Notes under the pieces: model-generated
The model's database searches: none
Told to the model about the DNA's origin: nothing
Seen by the model: the letters and a program-made list of their open reading frames with translations, nothing else
In this document: positions 8,518-17,430 of the stretch, piece by piece
Position numbering within the stretch: position 1 is the first letter of the stretch
Layout: each line of letters starts with the position of its first letter
Source of the DNA: Bacillus sp. RAR_GA_16
Lineage (GTDB): Bacteria; Bacillota; Bacilli; Bacillales; Guptibacillaceae
Reading direction: 5' to 3'
Assembly: GCF_020165985.1 (NCBI RefSeq)
Contig: NZ_JAIUKZ010000007.1
Coordinates: 310,001-374,000, forward strand
DNA length: 64,000 bases
Made by a program: the position numbers and the translations under genes

Positions 8518-10863
8518 TTGCAGAAAAGAGTGTTACGGCTACTTGAGTACGATAAAGTCAAAGAAAGACTAGGTAAACATGTGTCATCATCCTTAGGAAA
8601 ACAGAAAGTGGAGCAATTGACTCCTTTGTTTTCACTAGAGGATGTTAACCATCAATTGGAAGGAACAGAAGAAGGAAGAAAAGTCATCCGCCTTCGTGGA
8701 CAGGCTCCTCTAGGTGGTATTCGCGATATTAGACAAAGTGTGAAGCGAGCGGAGATTGGGGGCATGTTAAACCCTTCTGAGCTACTCGATATTTCAAGTA
8801 CGATCTATGGCGGTAGGAGATTTAAGACATTCCTTGAAAATATGATAGATGATGGCGTAGAGCTACCCCTTTTTGGAAATTTAGTTCACCAAATCATGCC
8901 AGAAACCGAGCTTGAAAAAGAAATAAACGCATGTATTGATCAAGATGGAGAAGTACTTGATTCAGCAAGTGATGCATTACGCCGACTAAGAACACAGCTT
9001 CGGAGCTTTGAATCCCGAGTGCGTGAAAAGCTAGAAAGCCTCATTCGCTCTTCAAGTACAAGGAAGATGCTTTCTGATGCGCTAGTTACCATTCGTAATG
9101 AACGCTATGTGATTCCTGTTAAGCAGGAGTATAGAGGGTCATTTGGTGGGATGGTGCACGATCAATCCTCTTCTGGAGCAACGTTATTTATTGAACCGCA
9201 ATCGGTTGTTTCTATTAATAATCAGTTAAAAGAAGTAAAAGTGAAAGAAAAGCTTGAAATTGAGAGGATCCTAACTGAATTAACTGGACGCGTAGCTGAG
9301 TCATCTGAAACGCTTCGACATAATGTGGATGTGCTTGCTGACATTGATTTTATTTTTGCCCGGGCATTATATGCGAATGAATTAAAAGCAACTAATCCTT
9401 CAATGAATGCTGAGGGTGAGCTAGAAATTAGACAGGGACGTCATCCACTTCTTCCGCAAGACGAAGTAGTACCTTCTTCCCTCTATCTTGGAGAGGATTA
9501 TTCATCGTTAGTCATTACAGGTCCAAATACAGGAGGAAAGACTGTAACGCTAAAGACAGCAGGTCTGCTAACGCTTATGGCGCAATCTGGTTTACACATC
9601 CCAGCTGATGAGGGCTCGACTATGGCTGTGTTCCAGAATATTTTTGCAGACATTGGTGATGAACAATCTATTGAACAGAGTTTAAGTACGTTTTCATCGC
9701 ACATGACAAATATTGTGCAGATTCTAAAGAATATCGATCATAATAGTCTTGTCCTTTTTGATGAACTTGGAGCAGGTACTGATCCTCAGGAAGGCGCTGC
9801 ACTTGCTATCTCTATTCTTGACTATGTATATAATCGTGGTGCAAGGGTGATTGCGACAACTCACTATAGTGAATTAAAAGCTTTTGCTTATAATCGTGAA
9901 GGTGTTATGAATGCCAGTGTTGAATTTGATGTAGAGACGTTACGTCCGACCTATCGATTATTAATCGGTGTTCCGGGGCGAAGTAATGCTTTTGAAATTT
10001 CCAGACGCCTTGGCTTAATGGATGATATTATTGACGATGCACGGTCTCAAATTTCTAGTGAAAGTAACAAAGTAGATCGGATGATTTCTTCACTAGAAGA
10101 TAGCCAAAAACAGGCAGAATTAGATCGACACAATGCCACTGAGCTCAGAAAAGAAGCTGAGTCATTAAAGAAAGATTTAGAGGCACAACTTGAAAAATTT
10201 GAAAAACAACGTGATCGTTTATTTGAAGAAGCAGAGCAAAAAGCAGCACTAGAAGTAGAAAAGGCACAAGAGCAAGCAAAGAAAATCATCCATGATCTGC
10301 GTACTTTCCAAAAAGGCGCTGTCAAAGAGCATCAGCTAATTGATGCACAGAAGCAACTAGAGGATGCAAAACCTGAATTAAAAACCTCAAAGCCAAAACC
10401 TAAGAAATCTCAGGCAAAAGCTTATGAACCTGGTGATGAAGTAAAGGTTATTAGTTTTAACCAAAAAGGTCATATCGTTGATAAAATAGGGAAAGACGAA
10501 TATCAGGTTCAGCTAGGTATTATGAAAATGACTGTAAAAGCAAATGACCTTGAAGCCATTAAATCTAAACCAGCGGTAGAACGTAAACCGTTCGTTAACG
10601 TACGTGGGAAGGGGAGTCAGGTCAAAACAGAGCTCGATTTAAGAGGGAAAAGATACGAAGATGCCCAAATGGAAGTAGAGCGTTATATTGACGATGCCTT
10701 ACTGGCAGGTTATCACCAGGTTTCAATTATTCACGGAAAAGGCACTGGGGCGCTAAGAAAAGGTGTTCATGAGTGGCTGAAACGACATTCTCGTGTGAAA
10801 AACCTTCGTATGGGTGGTATGAATGAAGGTGGCGGTGGAGTTACCGTTGTTGAACTGAAGTAG
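8518..10863 (+). CDS. mutS2: Endonuclease MutS2
   Basis: The 781-residue protein starts at TTG with AGGAGG upstream. It has the MutS core and clamp helices (about 1-310), an ABC-type ATPase with Walker A GPNTGGKT near 335 and Walker B LVLFDELGAGTD near 410, a long charged coiled coil (about 510-620), a basic KOW-like segment, and a C-terminal Smr nuclease domain (ELDLRGKRYEDA, HGKGTGALRKGV). It lacks the mismatch-recognition domain of MutS. MutS2 proteins are linked to suppression of recombination and, in B. subtilis, to rescue of collided ribosomes. It sits between polX and yshE as in B. subtilis (mutSB). Confidence 0.96.
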   Translation: MQKRVLRLLEYDKVKERLGKHVSSSLGKQKVEQLTPLFSLEDVNHQLEGTEEGRKVIRLRGQAPLGGIRDIRQSVKRAEIGGMLNPSELLDISSTIYGGRRFKTFLENMIDDGVELPLFGNLVHQIMPETELEKEINACIDQDGEVLDSASDALRRLRTQLRSFESRVREKLESLIRSSSTRKMLSDALVTIRNERYVIPVKQEYRGSFGGMVHDQSSSGATLFIEPQSVVSINNQLKEVKVKEKLEIERILTELTGRVAESSETLRHNVDVLADIDFIFARALYANELKATNPSMNAEGELEIRQGRHPLLPQDEVVPSSLYLGEDYSSLVITGPNTGGKTVTLKTAGLLTLMAQSGLHIPADEGSTMAVFQNIFADIGDEQSIEQSLSTFSSHMTNIVQILKNIDHNSLVLFDELGAGTDPQEGAALAISILDYVYNRGARVIATTHYSELKAFAYNREGVMNASVEFDVETLRPTYRLLIGVPGRSNAFEISRRLGLMDDIIDDARSQISSESNKVDRMISSLEDSQKQAELDRHNATELRKEAESLKKDLEAQLEKFEKQRDRLFEEAEQKAALEVEKAQEQAKKIIHDLRTFQKGAVKEHQLIDAQKQLEDAKPELKTSKPKPKKSQAKAYEPGDEVKVISFNQKGHIVDKIGKDEYQVQLGIMKMTVKANDLEAIKSKPAVERKPFVNVRGKGSQVKTELDLRGKRYEDAQMEVERYIDDALLAGYHQVSIIHGKGTGALRKGVHEWLKRHSRVKNLRMGGMNEGGGGVTVVELK

Positions 10864-10880
10864 AGAAAGGATATTACGCG

Positions 10881-11288
10881 ATGGAACAACTTTGGGATAG
10901 TGTAGCTTTTCAAACCGCAGCCAACTATAGTGTTGTGATTGTTTGCATGATCGTGTTTCTAGCAGTCTTTGAATTTGTGACATCTTATCGTAACTGGGAG
11001 GAAATACAAAGAGGGAATTTAGCCGTAGCAATGGCAACAGGCGGAAAAATCTTTGGGATTGCCAATATTTTTCGTTTTTCCATTGAGCATAATGATTCCC
11101 TTGTTACCATGATGGGATGGGGCGTTTTTGGGTTTGTCCTTTTATTAATTGGTTATTTTACATTTGAATTTTTAACACCGAAGTTTCGGATTGATAAAGA
11201 AATAACAGCTGATAATCGTGCTGTAGGATTTATTTCAATGGTCATTTCAATTGGACTGTCTTTTGTTATTGGGGCAGGGATTTCGTAA
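10881..11288 (+). CDS. DUF350 family membrane protein (YshE-like)
   Basis: The 135-residue protein has four hydrophobic segments (about 15-38, 50-70, 75-100, 110-135), matching the DUF350 family and the B. subtilis yshE position after mutSB. Its function is unknown. The gene follows mutS2 by 17 bp and precedes a 27-codon membrane ORF by 12 bp, so all three are probably cotranscribed up to the terminator at 11389. Confidence 0.85.
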   Translation: MEQLWDSVAFQTAANYSVVIVCMIVFLAVFEFVTSYRNWEEIQRGNLAVAMATGGKIFGIANIFRFSIEHNDSLVTMMGWGVFGFVLLLIGYFTFEFLTPKFRIDKEITADNRAVGFISMVISIGLSFVIGAGIS

Positions 11289-11300
11289 GAGGAGCACTTT

Positions 11301-11384
11301 ATGGAGACACTATGGAAAGTACTAATGGTTGTATCGGGAATCTTTTTTATTGCAGGAATCGTATATTTGATTTATTTCATTTAA
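11301..11384 (+). CDS. Small membrane peptide, 27 residues
   Basis: An ATG preceded by GAGGAG 8 nt upstream opens a 27-codon frame (start METLWKVLMVV). Residues 7-27 are a continuous hydrophobic stretch ending YLIYFI, enough for one membrane span, with a single Lys near the N-terminus. It fits tightly between yshE (12-bp gap) and the operon terminator (starts 4 bp after the stop), which favours a real gene over chance. I recognise no family. It could be a partner of the DUF350 protein, but that is inference from position only. Confidence 0.6.
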   Translation: METLWKVLMVVSGIFFIAGIVYLIYFI

Positions 11385-11388
11385 GTCT

Positions 11389-11421
11389 AAAGAACAGGCA
11401 TCTAAGCCTGTTCTTTTTTTG
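11389..11421 (+). terminator. Intrinsic terminator of the polX-mutS2-yshE operon
   Basis: AAGAACAGGC and GCCTGTTCTT form a 10-bp stem with a 6-nt loop, followed by a T-run. Confidence 0.92.
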
Positions 11422-11508
11422 TAATTGTCCCAACCTAACTACTATGCTCGTCTCCTTTTTACGACGAAAAGTGCCAATGTATTCAAAAAAAATCAAAAAA
11501 AGATAGGA

Positions 11509-11532
11509 TAATTGAAGCGGTTTCATTATAAT
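11509..11532 (+). promoter_or_regulatory. lcfA promoter -10 with overlapping cre-like site
   Basis: TTGAAGCGGTTTCA (11512-11525) resembles a CcpA cre site with two mismatches. It ends just before TATAAT (11527-11532), so CcpA bound there would block RNA polymerase. No good -35 is present (TAGGAT at 17 nt). Catabolite repression of the lcfA-fad operon is known in B. subtilis; the assignment here is inference from sequence. Confidence 0.5.
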
Positions 11533-11587
11533 TATCTTATAGAGAGAGTTTTGGTTTGGAAGGAGAAGAAAGGGAGGTTGATGAAAA

Positions 11588-13279
11588 ATGACGCAATTGC
11601 CCGAAAAAGAATGGTATAGATTTTATCAAGAAGGTGTCCCAACTTCAATCCAATATGAGGAAAAGCCTCTGCATTCTTATCTTGTTGATGCAGCGACAAA
11701 GCATCCTAACAAAAAAGCCGTTCACTTCCTTGGAAAAGAACTAACCTTTCAAGAAGTTCTCGCGCGCTCAAGGCGCCTGGCAAATTCATTGCGTGACAAT
11801 GGGCTTGAAAAGGGCGGAAGAGTTTCCATCATGCTACCAAACTGTCCGCAGGCAGTCATTAGCTATTATGCGGTCTTAATGGCTGGAGGAGTCGTCGTTC
11901 AAACGAATCCTCTTTACATGGAAAGAGAACTTGAGCATCAGTTAAAAGATTCTCAGGCTCATATCATGATTTGTCTCGATCTCGTGCTACCCAAGGTTTT
12001 AAAAGTAAAAGATAAAACGGTCTTGCAGCATGTCGTTGTAACAAAGATACAAGATTACTTACCATTTCCTAAAAACGTGCTTTTCCCCTTAATACAAAAA
12101 CAAAAAAAGCAAGGCTTACTTGTAGAGATGCCTGCAACGAACCAAATTCATACTTTCCAAGAATGGGTAGCCACAGGTAAGGATGAAGAAATAAAGATAG
12201 GTGTTAACGTAAGAGAAGATCTGGCTCTCCTTCAATACACGGGAGGGACAACGGGTCTTGCGAAAGGCGTCATGTTGACTCATTACAATCTCGTTGTTAA
12301 TACGATGCAATGTAAGAACTGGATTCATGACGCAAGATATGGAGAAGAACGTGTACTAGGTATCCTCCCTTTCTTCCACGTTTATGGAATGACATGTGTC
12401 ATGAATTTATCCATTATGTATGCAGCTAAAATGATCATTCTCCCTAAATTTGAGCCAAAAGATACGTTAAAAATAATCCAAAAACAAAAACCGACTCTTT
12501 TCCCTGGTGCCCCTACAATTTATATTTCTTTATTAAATGATCCTGATATTGACCGCTATGATTTGTCATCCATCAAGGCTTGTATAAGCGGATCAGCGCC
12601 GCTTCCGATTGAAGTTCAACAAAAGTTTCAGGAAAAGATAAGCGGTCGCCTTGTGGAAGGCTATGGCTTAACAGAGTCCTCGCCTGTAACTCATTCCAAT
12701 CCATTGGATGGCACTGTTGTAGGGAGCATTGGGCTTCCGTGGCCAGATACAGATGCGAAAATTGTCAATGCAGCAGATGAAGAAGCCGAGATAAAGGAAA
12801 TAGGAGAACTTATTGTGAAAGGTCCCCAGGTAATGAAGGGCTATTGGAATCGACCAGATGAAACAGCAGCCGTTTTGAAGAATGGTTGGCTTTACACAGG
12901 AGATATGGCATACCGAGATGAAAAAGGGTACTTCTATGTTGTGGATCGGAAAAAAGACATGATCATCGCGGGTGGATATAATATCTATCCTAGAGAGGTT
13001 GAAGAAATATTATATGAGCACCCGGCTGTTCAGGAAGCTGTAATCATTGGTGTACCAGATGCTTACCGAGGTGAAACTGTTAAAGCATTTGTCGTGTTGA
13101 AAAATACAGCTAATGTGACTGAGGATGAGTTAAATCAGCACTGCCGCCGCTATTTAGCCGCGTATAAGGTGCCGAGATTGTATGAATTTAGGGAAGAGCT
13201 TCCCAAAACAACAGTTGGAAAGATTTTGCGACGTGTCCTTGTTGATGAAGAGAGAGCAAAAGAGAACCAATCGCTCTAG
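11588..13279 (+). CDS. lcfA: Long-chain fatty-acid-CoA ligase
   Basis: The 563-residue enzyme activates long-chain fatty acids with ATP and CoA, the entry step of beta-oxidation. It shows the ANL-superfamily motifs in order: P-loop TGGTTGLAKG (about 218-227), the YGLTESSPVTH block (about 358), LYTGDMAYRDEKGYF (about 436) and the hinge DRKKDMI, ending with the catalytic Lys in KTTVGKILRR. Length is normal. The ATG at 11588 has AAAGGGAGG upstream. It is followed by its own terminator and then by fadR with a separate promoter. Regulation by FadR and CcpA is expected, and a cre-like site overlaps the -10. Confidence 0.94.
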   Translation: MTQLPEKEWYRFYQEGVPTSIQYEEKPLHSYLVDAATKHPNKKAVHFLGKELTFQEVLARSRRLANSLRDNGLEKGGRVSIMLPNCPQAVISYYAVLMAGGVVVQTNPLYMERELEHQLKDSQAHIMICLDLVLPKVLKVKDKTVLQHVVVTKIQDYLPFPKNVLFPLIQKQKKQGLLVEMPATNQIHTFQEWVATGKDEEIKIGVNVREDLALLQYTGGTTGLAKGVMLTHYNLVVNTMQCKNWIHDARYGEERVLGILPFFHVYGMTCVMNLSIMYAAKMIILPKFEPKDTLKIIQKQKPTLFPGAPTIYISLLNDPDIDRYDLSSIKACISGSAPLPIEVQQKFQEKISGRLVEGYGLTESSPVTHSNPLDGTVVGSIGLPWPDTDAKIVNAADEEAEIKEIGELIVKGPQVMKGYWNRPDETAAVLKNGWLYTGDMAYRDEKGYFYVVDRKKDMIIAGGYNIYPREVEEILYEHPAVQEAVIIGVPDAYRGETVKAFVVLKNTANVTEDELNQHCRRYLAAYKVPRLYEFREELPKTTVGKILRRVLVDEERAKENQSL

Positions 13280-13293
13280 CGATTGGTTCTTTA
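13263..13293 (+). terminator. Intrinsic terminator of lcfA overlapping its stop codon
   Basis: AGAACCAATCGCT and AGCGATTGGTTCT form a 13-bp stem whose loop lies at the TAG stop (13277-13279), followed by TTATT. Confidence 0.85.
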
Positions 13294-13398
13294 TTATATG
13301 TGAATAGAAAGAGAAAACACACAATTATTCTGGAAAAATTCACACATTTCTGCTTTTTTGTGGTATGATTAACATGCGAAAAAGCTCCTTATTCCAAC

Positions 13399-13414
13399 CG
13401 AGCGCTCGTTCGGA
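13399..13414 (+). promoter_or_regulatory. Possible second TetR-type operator
   Basis: CCGAGCGCTCGTTCGG is an imperfect dyad whose right half (GCTCGTTC) resembles the right half of the FadR operator (GCTCATTC) 60 bp downstream. It lies just upstream of the fadR -35. Binding by FadR is speculative. Confidence 0.3.
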
Positions 13415-13424
13415 AATCAAATGT

Positions 13425-13478
13425 TGACAATGTTGTGGTAATATCGCTACAATAAGAATATGAATGAACGCTCATTCA
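13425..13478 (+). promoter_or_regulatory. fadR promoter with FadR operator
   Basis: TTGACA (13425-13430) and TACAAT (13448-13453) are separated by 17 nt. Just after the -10, at 13461-13478, lies TGAATGAACGCTCATTCA, a 7-4-7 perfect inverted repeat that matches the known FadR box TGAATGAnTAnTCATTCA except for the middle bases. It covers the expected transcription start, so FadR should repress its own operon until long-chain acyl-CoA releases it. Confidence 0.85.
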
Positions 13479-13520
13479 TTTATGAGTGAGTGCCGGATAA
13501 AGAATAAAGGAGAACTTCAT

Positions 13521-14114
13521 ATGGTAGAAAAGGGGAAAAAGAGGGGTCCGAAATACGATAAGATCATTGATGCCGCCGTAGTTGTTATTGCACAGAATGG
13601 TTATCATCAGGCGCAGGTATCAAAAATTGCGCGTGAAGCTGGAGTGGCTGACGGTACCATCTATCTTTATTTCAAAAATAAAGAAGATCTGTTAATCTCG
13701 TTATTTCAGAAAAAAATGGGAAGCTTTATCGATAAAACGGAAGAACAAATTGCAAAGAAAGAGAATGCAATGGATAAATTGTTTACGCTAATCGATATGC
13801 ATTTCAAGCACCTGGGTTCTGACTATGAACTTGCAATTGTAACTCAACTAGAGTTAAGACAGACAAATAAAGCACTTCGCGCACAAATCGGCGAAGTATT
13901 AAAAAAATACTTAACGCTTGTCGACCACATCTTGCATGAGGGGATTAAGTCAGGATTATTTATTGAGGAACTAGATATTCGCCTGGCAAGACAAATGATT
14001 TTTGGTACACTTGATGAAACCGTTACAAACTGGGTCATGAAAGACCACAAGTTCGAATTGGAACCACTTGCTAAGCCGCTTCATCATCTTTTGATTAACG
14101 GCCTAAGCAAATAA
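13521..14114 (+). CDS. fadR: Fatty acid metabolism regulator FadR, TetR family
   Basis: The 197-residue repressor has a TetR helix-turn-helix at about 8-55 (IIDAAVVVIAQNGYHQAQVS, then GTIYLYFKNKEDLL), closely matching the Bacillus FadR (YsiA) type and not the E. coli GntR-type FadR. The C-terminal part should bind long-chain acyl-CoA. An in-frame ATG at 13464 would add 19 residues but lies inside the operator; 13521 has AAGGAGAA 8 nt upstream and gives the normal N-terminus. It is followed by fadB, etfB and etfA in the conserved order. Confidence 0.93.
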   Translation: MVEKGKKRGPKYDKIIDAAVVVIAQNGYHQAQVSKIAREAGVADGTIYLYFKNKEDLLISLFQKKMGSFIDKTEEQIAKKENAMDKLFTLIDMHFKHLGSDYELAIVTQLELRQTNKALRAQIGEVLKKYLTLVDHILHEGIKSGLFIEELDIRLARQMIFGTLDETVTNWVMKDHKFELEPLAKPLHHLLINGLSK

Positions 14115-14120
14115 ATAGAT

Positions 14121-14140
14121 ATCCCGGCTTTGACCGGGAT
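14121..14140 (+). other. Intercistronic hairpin between fadR and fadB
   Basis: ATCCCGG and CCGGGAT form a 7-bp stem with a 6-nt loop. No T-run follows, so it is more likely an mRNA stability or processing element than a full terminator. Confidence 0.5.
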
Positions 14141-14166
14141 TCCAAAGTTCTGAGAGGAGTGGAGAA

Positions 14167-14941
14167 GTGGAGTTCATCAAAATTTCGAATGAAAACAAAG
14201 TGGCACATATTACGTTGAATCGTCCTCCGGCTAACGCTGTAGCTTCGGATGTTTTGCGAGAATTGTCAGAGGCATTCACTCAACTGGAAGACGATTCCTG
14301 ATACAAAGGTAATTTTGATCTCTGGTGAAGGAAGATTTTTCTCAGCAGGTGCTGATATTAAGGAATTTACAACTGTTAGTTCTGAAGAAGGCTTTGCGGA
14401 TCTAGGAAGCTATGGACAACAATTATTCGACAAAATGGAAGCGTTCTCAAAACCGATCATTGCCGCTATTCATGGTGCTGCTCTTGGTGGAGGCTTAGAA
14501 CTTGCGATGGCTTGTCACATTCGCCTTGTAACAAAAGATGCTAAGTTGGGTCTGCCTGAGCTACAGCTCGGTTTAGTTCCTGGATTTGCTGGTACACAAC
14601 GACTTCCAGCGCTAGTTGGGAAAGCAAAAGCAGCTGAAATGCTACTAACGAGCGAACCAATCTCAGGAAGCGAAGCTGTCAAACTAGGACTGGCAAATCA
14701 AGTGGTTACCGAGGAAGAGCTTTTACCAAAAGCGAAAGACCTTGCAGGAAACATCGCTAAGAAAAGCGCAGTAGCTGTTAGTTATGCGCTGAAGCTACTT
14801 ACTTATTCAAAAACAGAAAAGTTTGATGAAGGCGTTCAAAAAGAAAGAGAGTATTTTGGAAAGGCATTCGCTTCAGAAGATGGACAAGAAGGAATTCAAG
14901 CATTTATCGAGAAGCGTCAGCCAAACTTTCAAGATAAATAA
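14167..14941 (+). pseudogene. fadB: Enoyl-CoA hydratase FadB, frameshifted as read
   Basis: The reading frame starts at GTG 14167 (AGGAGTGGAG upstream) and reads EFIKISNENKV, then NRPPANAV, up to a TGA at 14299. The next frame continues with DTKVILISGEGRFFSAGADIKEF to 14941. One extra base near 14295-14298 (GATTCCTG) explains the break: removing it gives 257 residues, the family length. The second part carries the crotonase oxyanion-hole motifs (SAGADIKEF and HGAALGGGLELAMACH). The enzyme hydrates enoyl-CoA in beta-oxidation. Sequence on both sides is undecayed, so the gene is probably intact in the organism and the indel a sequence error; a real fresh mutation is the alternative. Confidence 0.85.
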
Positions 14942-14970
14942 GGTAAATTAATTCAGGGAGGGATAAAGAT

Positions 14971-15741
14971 ATGAACATTTATGTCATTATGAAAAGAACT
15001 TTCGATACAGAGGAAAAAATCGTGATTGAAAATGGAAAAATTAGCGAAGAAGGCGTTGAGTTTATTATCAACCCATACGATGAGTATGCGATTGAGGAAG
15101 CGATTCAGCTACGCGACGATCACGGTGGAGAAGTAACTGTTGTTAGCATTGGTGATGAAGAAGTGGAAAAAGAGCTACGAACAGCTCTAGCAATGGGAGC
15201 AGACAAAGCAGTACTCATTAACAATGAAGATCTTGATGACAGTGATCAATATACGACGACTGCCCTTCTTGCAGCTTATTTTGAAGACAAAGAATACGAT
15301 ATTATTCTAGGTGGGAATGTATCCAACGACAACAGCACGGGTCAAATCGGTCCACGTCTTGCTGAAAAACTTGGAATCGCTTACGTAACGACAATTACAA
15401 AGCTTGATATCGATGGCACAACAGCCACAATGGAACGTGATGTTGAAGGTGATATGGAAGTTGTTGAAGCCCAACTACCGCTACTTGTTACGGCTCAGCA
15501 GGGGCTTAATGAACCACGCTATCCATCACTTCCGGGGATTATGAAAGCTAAGAAAAAGCCTTTAGAAGAAATTGATTATGATGACCTTGACGTCGAAGAA
15601 GATGAAATTGAAGCTAAAACAGAAACAATTGAAGTTTATTTGCCTCCAAAGAAAGAAGCAGGCAAAGTACTTGAAGGTGAAATTGGAGATCAAGTAGAAG
15701 AATTAGTGAAATTACTTCGCCAGGAAGCGAAAGTTATATAG
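14971..15741 (+). CDS. etfB: Electron transfer flavoprotein beta subunit
   Basis: The 256-residue protein pairs with EtfA to take electrons from acyl-CoA dehydrogenases. The N-terminus NIYVIMKRTFDTEE and the AMP-binding region (VVSIGDEEVEKELRTALAMGADKAVLI, quoted in part) are typical, as is the PLLVTAQQGLNEPRYPSLPGI block that contacts EtfA. It is preceded by GGGAGGG and followed by etfA after 13 bp. Confidence 0.95.
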   Translation: MNIYVIMKRTFDTEEKIVIENGKISEEGVEFIINPYDEYAIEEAIQLRDDHGGEVTVVSIGDEEVEKELRTALAMGADKAVLINNEDLDDSDQYTTTALLAAYFEDKEYDIILGGNVSNDNSTGQIGPRLAEKLGIAYVTTITKLDIDGTTATMERDVEGDMEVVEAQLPLLVTAQQGLNEPRYPSLPGIMKAKKKPLEEIDYDDLDVEEDEIEAKTETIEVYLPPKKEAGKVLEGEIGDQVEELVKLLRQEAKVI

Positions 15742-15754
15742 GAGGGGATCAACC

Positions 15755-16732
15755 ATGGCCAAAAAAGTACTCGTATTTGCAGAAGCTCGTGACAATGAAT
15801 TACGAAATGTTTCATTTGAAGCAATTGGTGCAGGGAAAGAAATCGCAGCTGGTGGCGAAGTGATTGCAGCAATCGCTGGGGAAAATGTGAGCTCTTTAAC
15901 AGATCAACTCTTTCACTATGGTGCAGATCGTGTCATTAAAGTTGAAGATGAAAAGCTTAAAAATTATACAAGTGATGGGTATGGTCAAGCATTTTTGCAA
16001 ATCGTTGAGAGCATTGACCCGGATGCCATTTTAATGCCGCATACATCCATGGGAAAAGACTTAGCACCGCGTCTTGCAAGCAAGCTTGATGCTGGTCTTA
16101 TCTCAGATGCAACTGGTATTGAACTTGATGGAGATACGGTTGTATTTACCCGACCAATCTATTCTGGTAAAGCATTTGAGAAGAAGAAAGTAAAAGAAGG
16201 AATTGTTATTGCGACCATTCGTCCGAATAACATTGCAGCTCTTGAAATTGATGAATCACGCTCTGGAGAAGTGTTCGAAGAAAGTGTGGAAATTAAAGAC
16301 CTTCGAACAATTGTAAAAGAAGTCGTTCGTAAGTCAACTTCTGGTGTTGATCTCTCTGAAGCGAAAGTGATTGTCGCTGGAGGACGAGGTGTTAAGAGTG
16401 AAGAAGGATTTGAACCGCTACAAGAACTTGCTGACCTTCTAGGAGCAGCTGTTGGTGCATCTCGTGGAGCTTGTGATGCTGATTATTGTGATTATTCCCT
16501 TCAAATTGGGCAAACGGGTAAAGTTGTAACGCCAGACCTTTATATTGCTTGTGGAATTTCTGGTGCGATTCAACACTTAGCAGGGATGTCTAACTCAAAA
16601 GTAATTGTGGCAATTAATAAAGATCCTGAAGCAAGTATTTTCAATGTAGCAGATTATGGAATTGTTGGCGATCTGTTTGAAGTCGTTCCACTGCTTACAC
16701 AGGAATTTAAGAAAGTGTTACAAACAAGCTAA
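15755..16732 (+). CDS. etfA: Electron transfer flavoprotein alpha subunit
   Basis: The 325-residue subunit holds FAD in its C-terminal domain (about 195-320), where GGRGVKSEEGFEPL, GASRGACDADY, QIGQTGKVVTPDLYIACGIS and NKDPEASIF, in that order, form the binding site. The N-terminal domain (about 1-190) packs on EtfB. The start has TAGGAGGGG upstream. It ends the fad-etf operon; a terminator follows at once. Confidence 0.96.
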   Translation: MAKKVLVFAEARDNELRNVSFEAIGAGKEIAAGGEVIAAIAGENVSSLTDQLFHYGADRVIKVEDEKLKNYTSDGYGQAFLQIVESIDPDAILMPHTSMGKDLAPRLASKLDAGLISDATGIELDGDTVVFTRPIYSGKAFEKKKVKEGIVIATIRPNNIAALEIDESRSGEVFEESVEIKDLRTIVKEVVRKSTSGVDLSEAKVIVAGGRGVKSEEGFEPLQELADLLGAAVGASRGACDADYCDYSLQIGQTGKVVTPDLYIACGISGAIQHLAGMSNSKVIVAINKDPEASIFNVADYGIVGDLFEVVPLLTQEFKKVLQTS

Positions 16733-16734
16733 GA

Positions 16735-16763
16735 GAAAAGCGAGCTGCGAGCTCGCTTTTCTA
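16735..16763 (+). terminator. Intrinsic terminator of the fadR-fadB-etfBA operon
   Basis: AGAAAAGCGAGCT and AGCTCGCTTTTCT form a near-perfect stem with the T-run inside the right arm. Confidence 0.85.
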
Positions 16764-16972
16764 ATGGAAAGACTTTGTTTTTAGAGTGATCGTTTTATTA
16801 TATAAAAGATAGGGAAGAATGAATGTAAGTCAAAAGAATGGAATCAGAAAGAGGATTAATGATATACTCATTCTGTGCCAGTTGATAACGATCAAGATGG
16901 CAGAGCACACTGAGGCAACCGGCCTTAACCTGGTATTCTCAAGTGATAATTGTTTAAGGAGGAAGATACAGT

Positions 16973-17284
16973 ATGGCTATTGTACACGCAACAGATCAAA
17001 GTTTCGCTCAAGAAACAAGTGAAGGTCTCGTTCTTGCAGACTTCTGGGCACCATGGTGTGGTCCTTGTAAAATGATTGCTCCAGTACTAGAAGAGCTTGA
17101 TGCTGAAATGAGCGACGTGAAAGTTGTAAAGCTTGACGTTGATGAAAATCAGGAAACAGCAAGCAAATTTGGTGTAATGAGCATTCCGACACTACTCGTA
17201 TTCAAAAATGGTGAGGTTGTTGACCAGGTTGTCGGCTTCCAACCTAAAGAAGCGCTAGCACAAACGCTTTCTAAGCACCAATAA
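16973..17284 (+). CDS. trxA: Thioredoxin
   Basis: The 103-residue cytosolic disulfide reductase has the active site WCGPC with Cys29 and Cys32, the buried Asp in VLADFWAPW, and the cis-Pro loop MSIPTLLVF. Length is standard. AAGGAGGAAG precedes the ATG. It lies after etfA as in B. subtilis, but uvrC, which normally follows, is displaced 8 kb by the island that starts here. Confidence 0.97.
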   Translation: MAIVHATDQSFAQETSEGLVLADFWAPWCGPCKMIAPVLEELDAEMSDVKVVKLDVDENQETASKFGVMSIPTLLVFKNGEVVDQVVGFQPKEALAQTLSKHQ

Positions 17285-17296
17285 GAATGTGTGATC

Positions 17297-17336
17297 AAAG
17301 CACCCGGATCTGATTTCCAGATCCGGGTGCTTTTTT
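17297..17336 (+). terminator. Intrinsic terminator of trxA
   Basis: AAAGCACCCGGATCTG pairs with CAGATCCGGGTGCTTT and is followed by a T-run; this is one of the strongest hairpins in the window. Confidence 0.95.
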
Positions 17337-17362
17337 GGTATCTTTGTAGAGAAGATATTCTA

Positions 17363-17391
17363 TTGACACTGATAATCGTTCTCGATATAAT
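17363..17391 (+). promoter_or_regulatory. Consensus sigma-A promoter with Fur-like box, no obvious gene
   Basis: TTGACA (17363-17368) and TATAAT (17386-17391) are exact consensus hexamers with 17-nt spacing. The spacer holds TGATAATCGTTCTCG (17370-17384), whose left half is a perfect Fur half-site and whose right half matches 4 of 7. No well-placed long gene follows within 270 bp; the next credible start is the epimerase gene at 17662. Confidence 0.65.
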
Positions 17392-17430
17392 CATCATGAA
17401 TCAAGACCTCGCCATAATACGTTTTACCTA

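Noticed and set aside
13464-13520. Upstream ATG that would extend FadR
   Set aside because: It lies within the operator at the transcription start; the downstream ATG has a good ribosome site and the conserved N-terminus.
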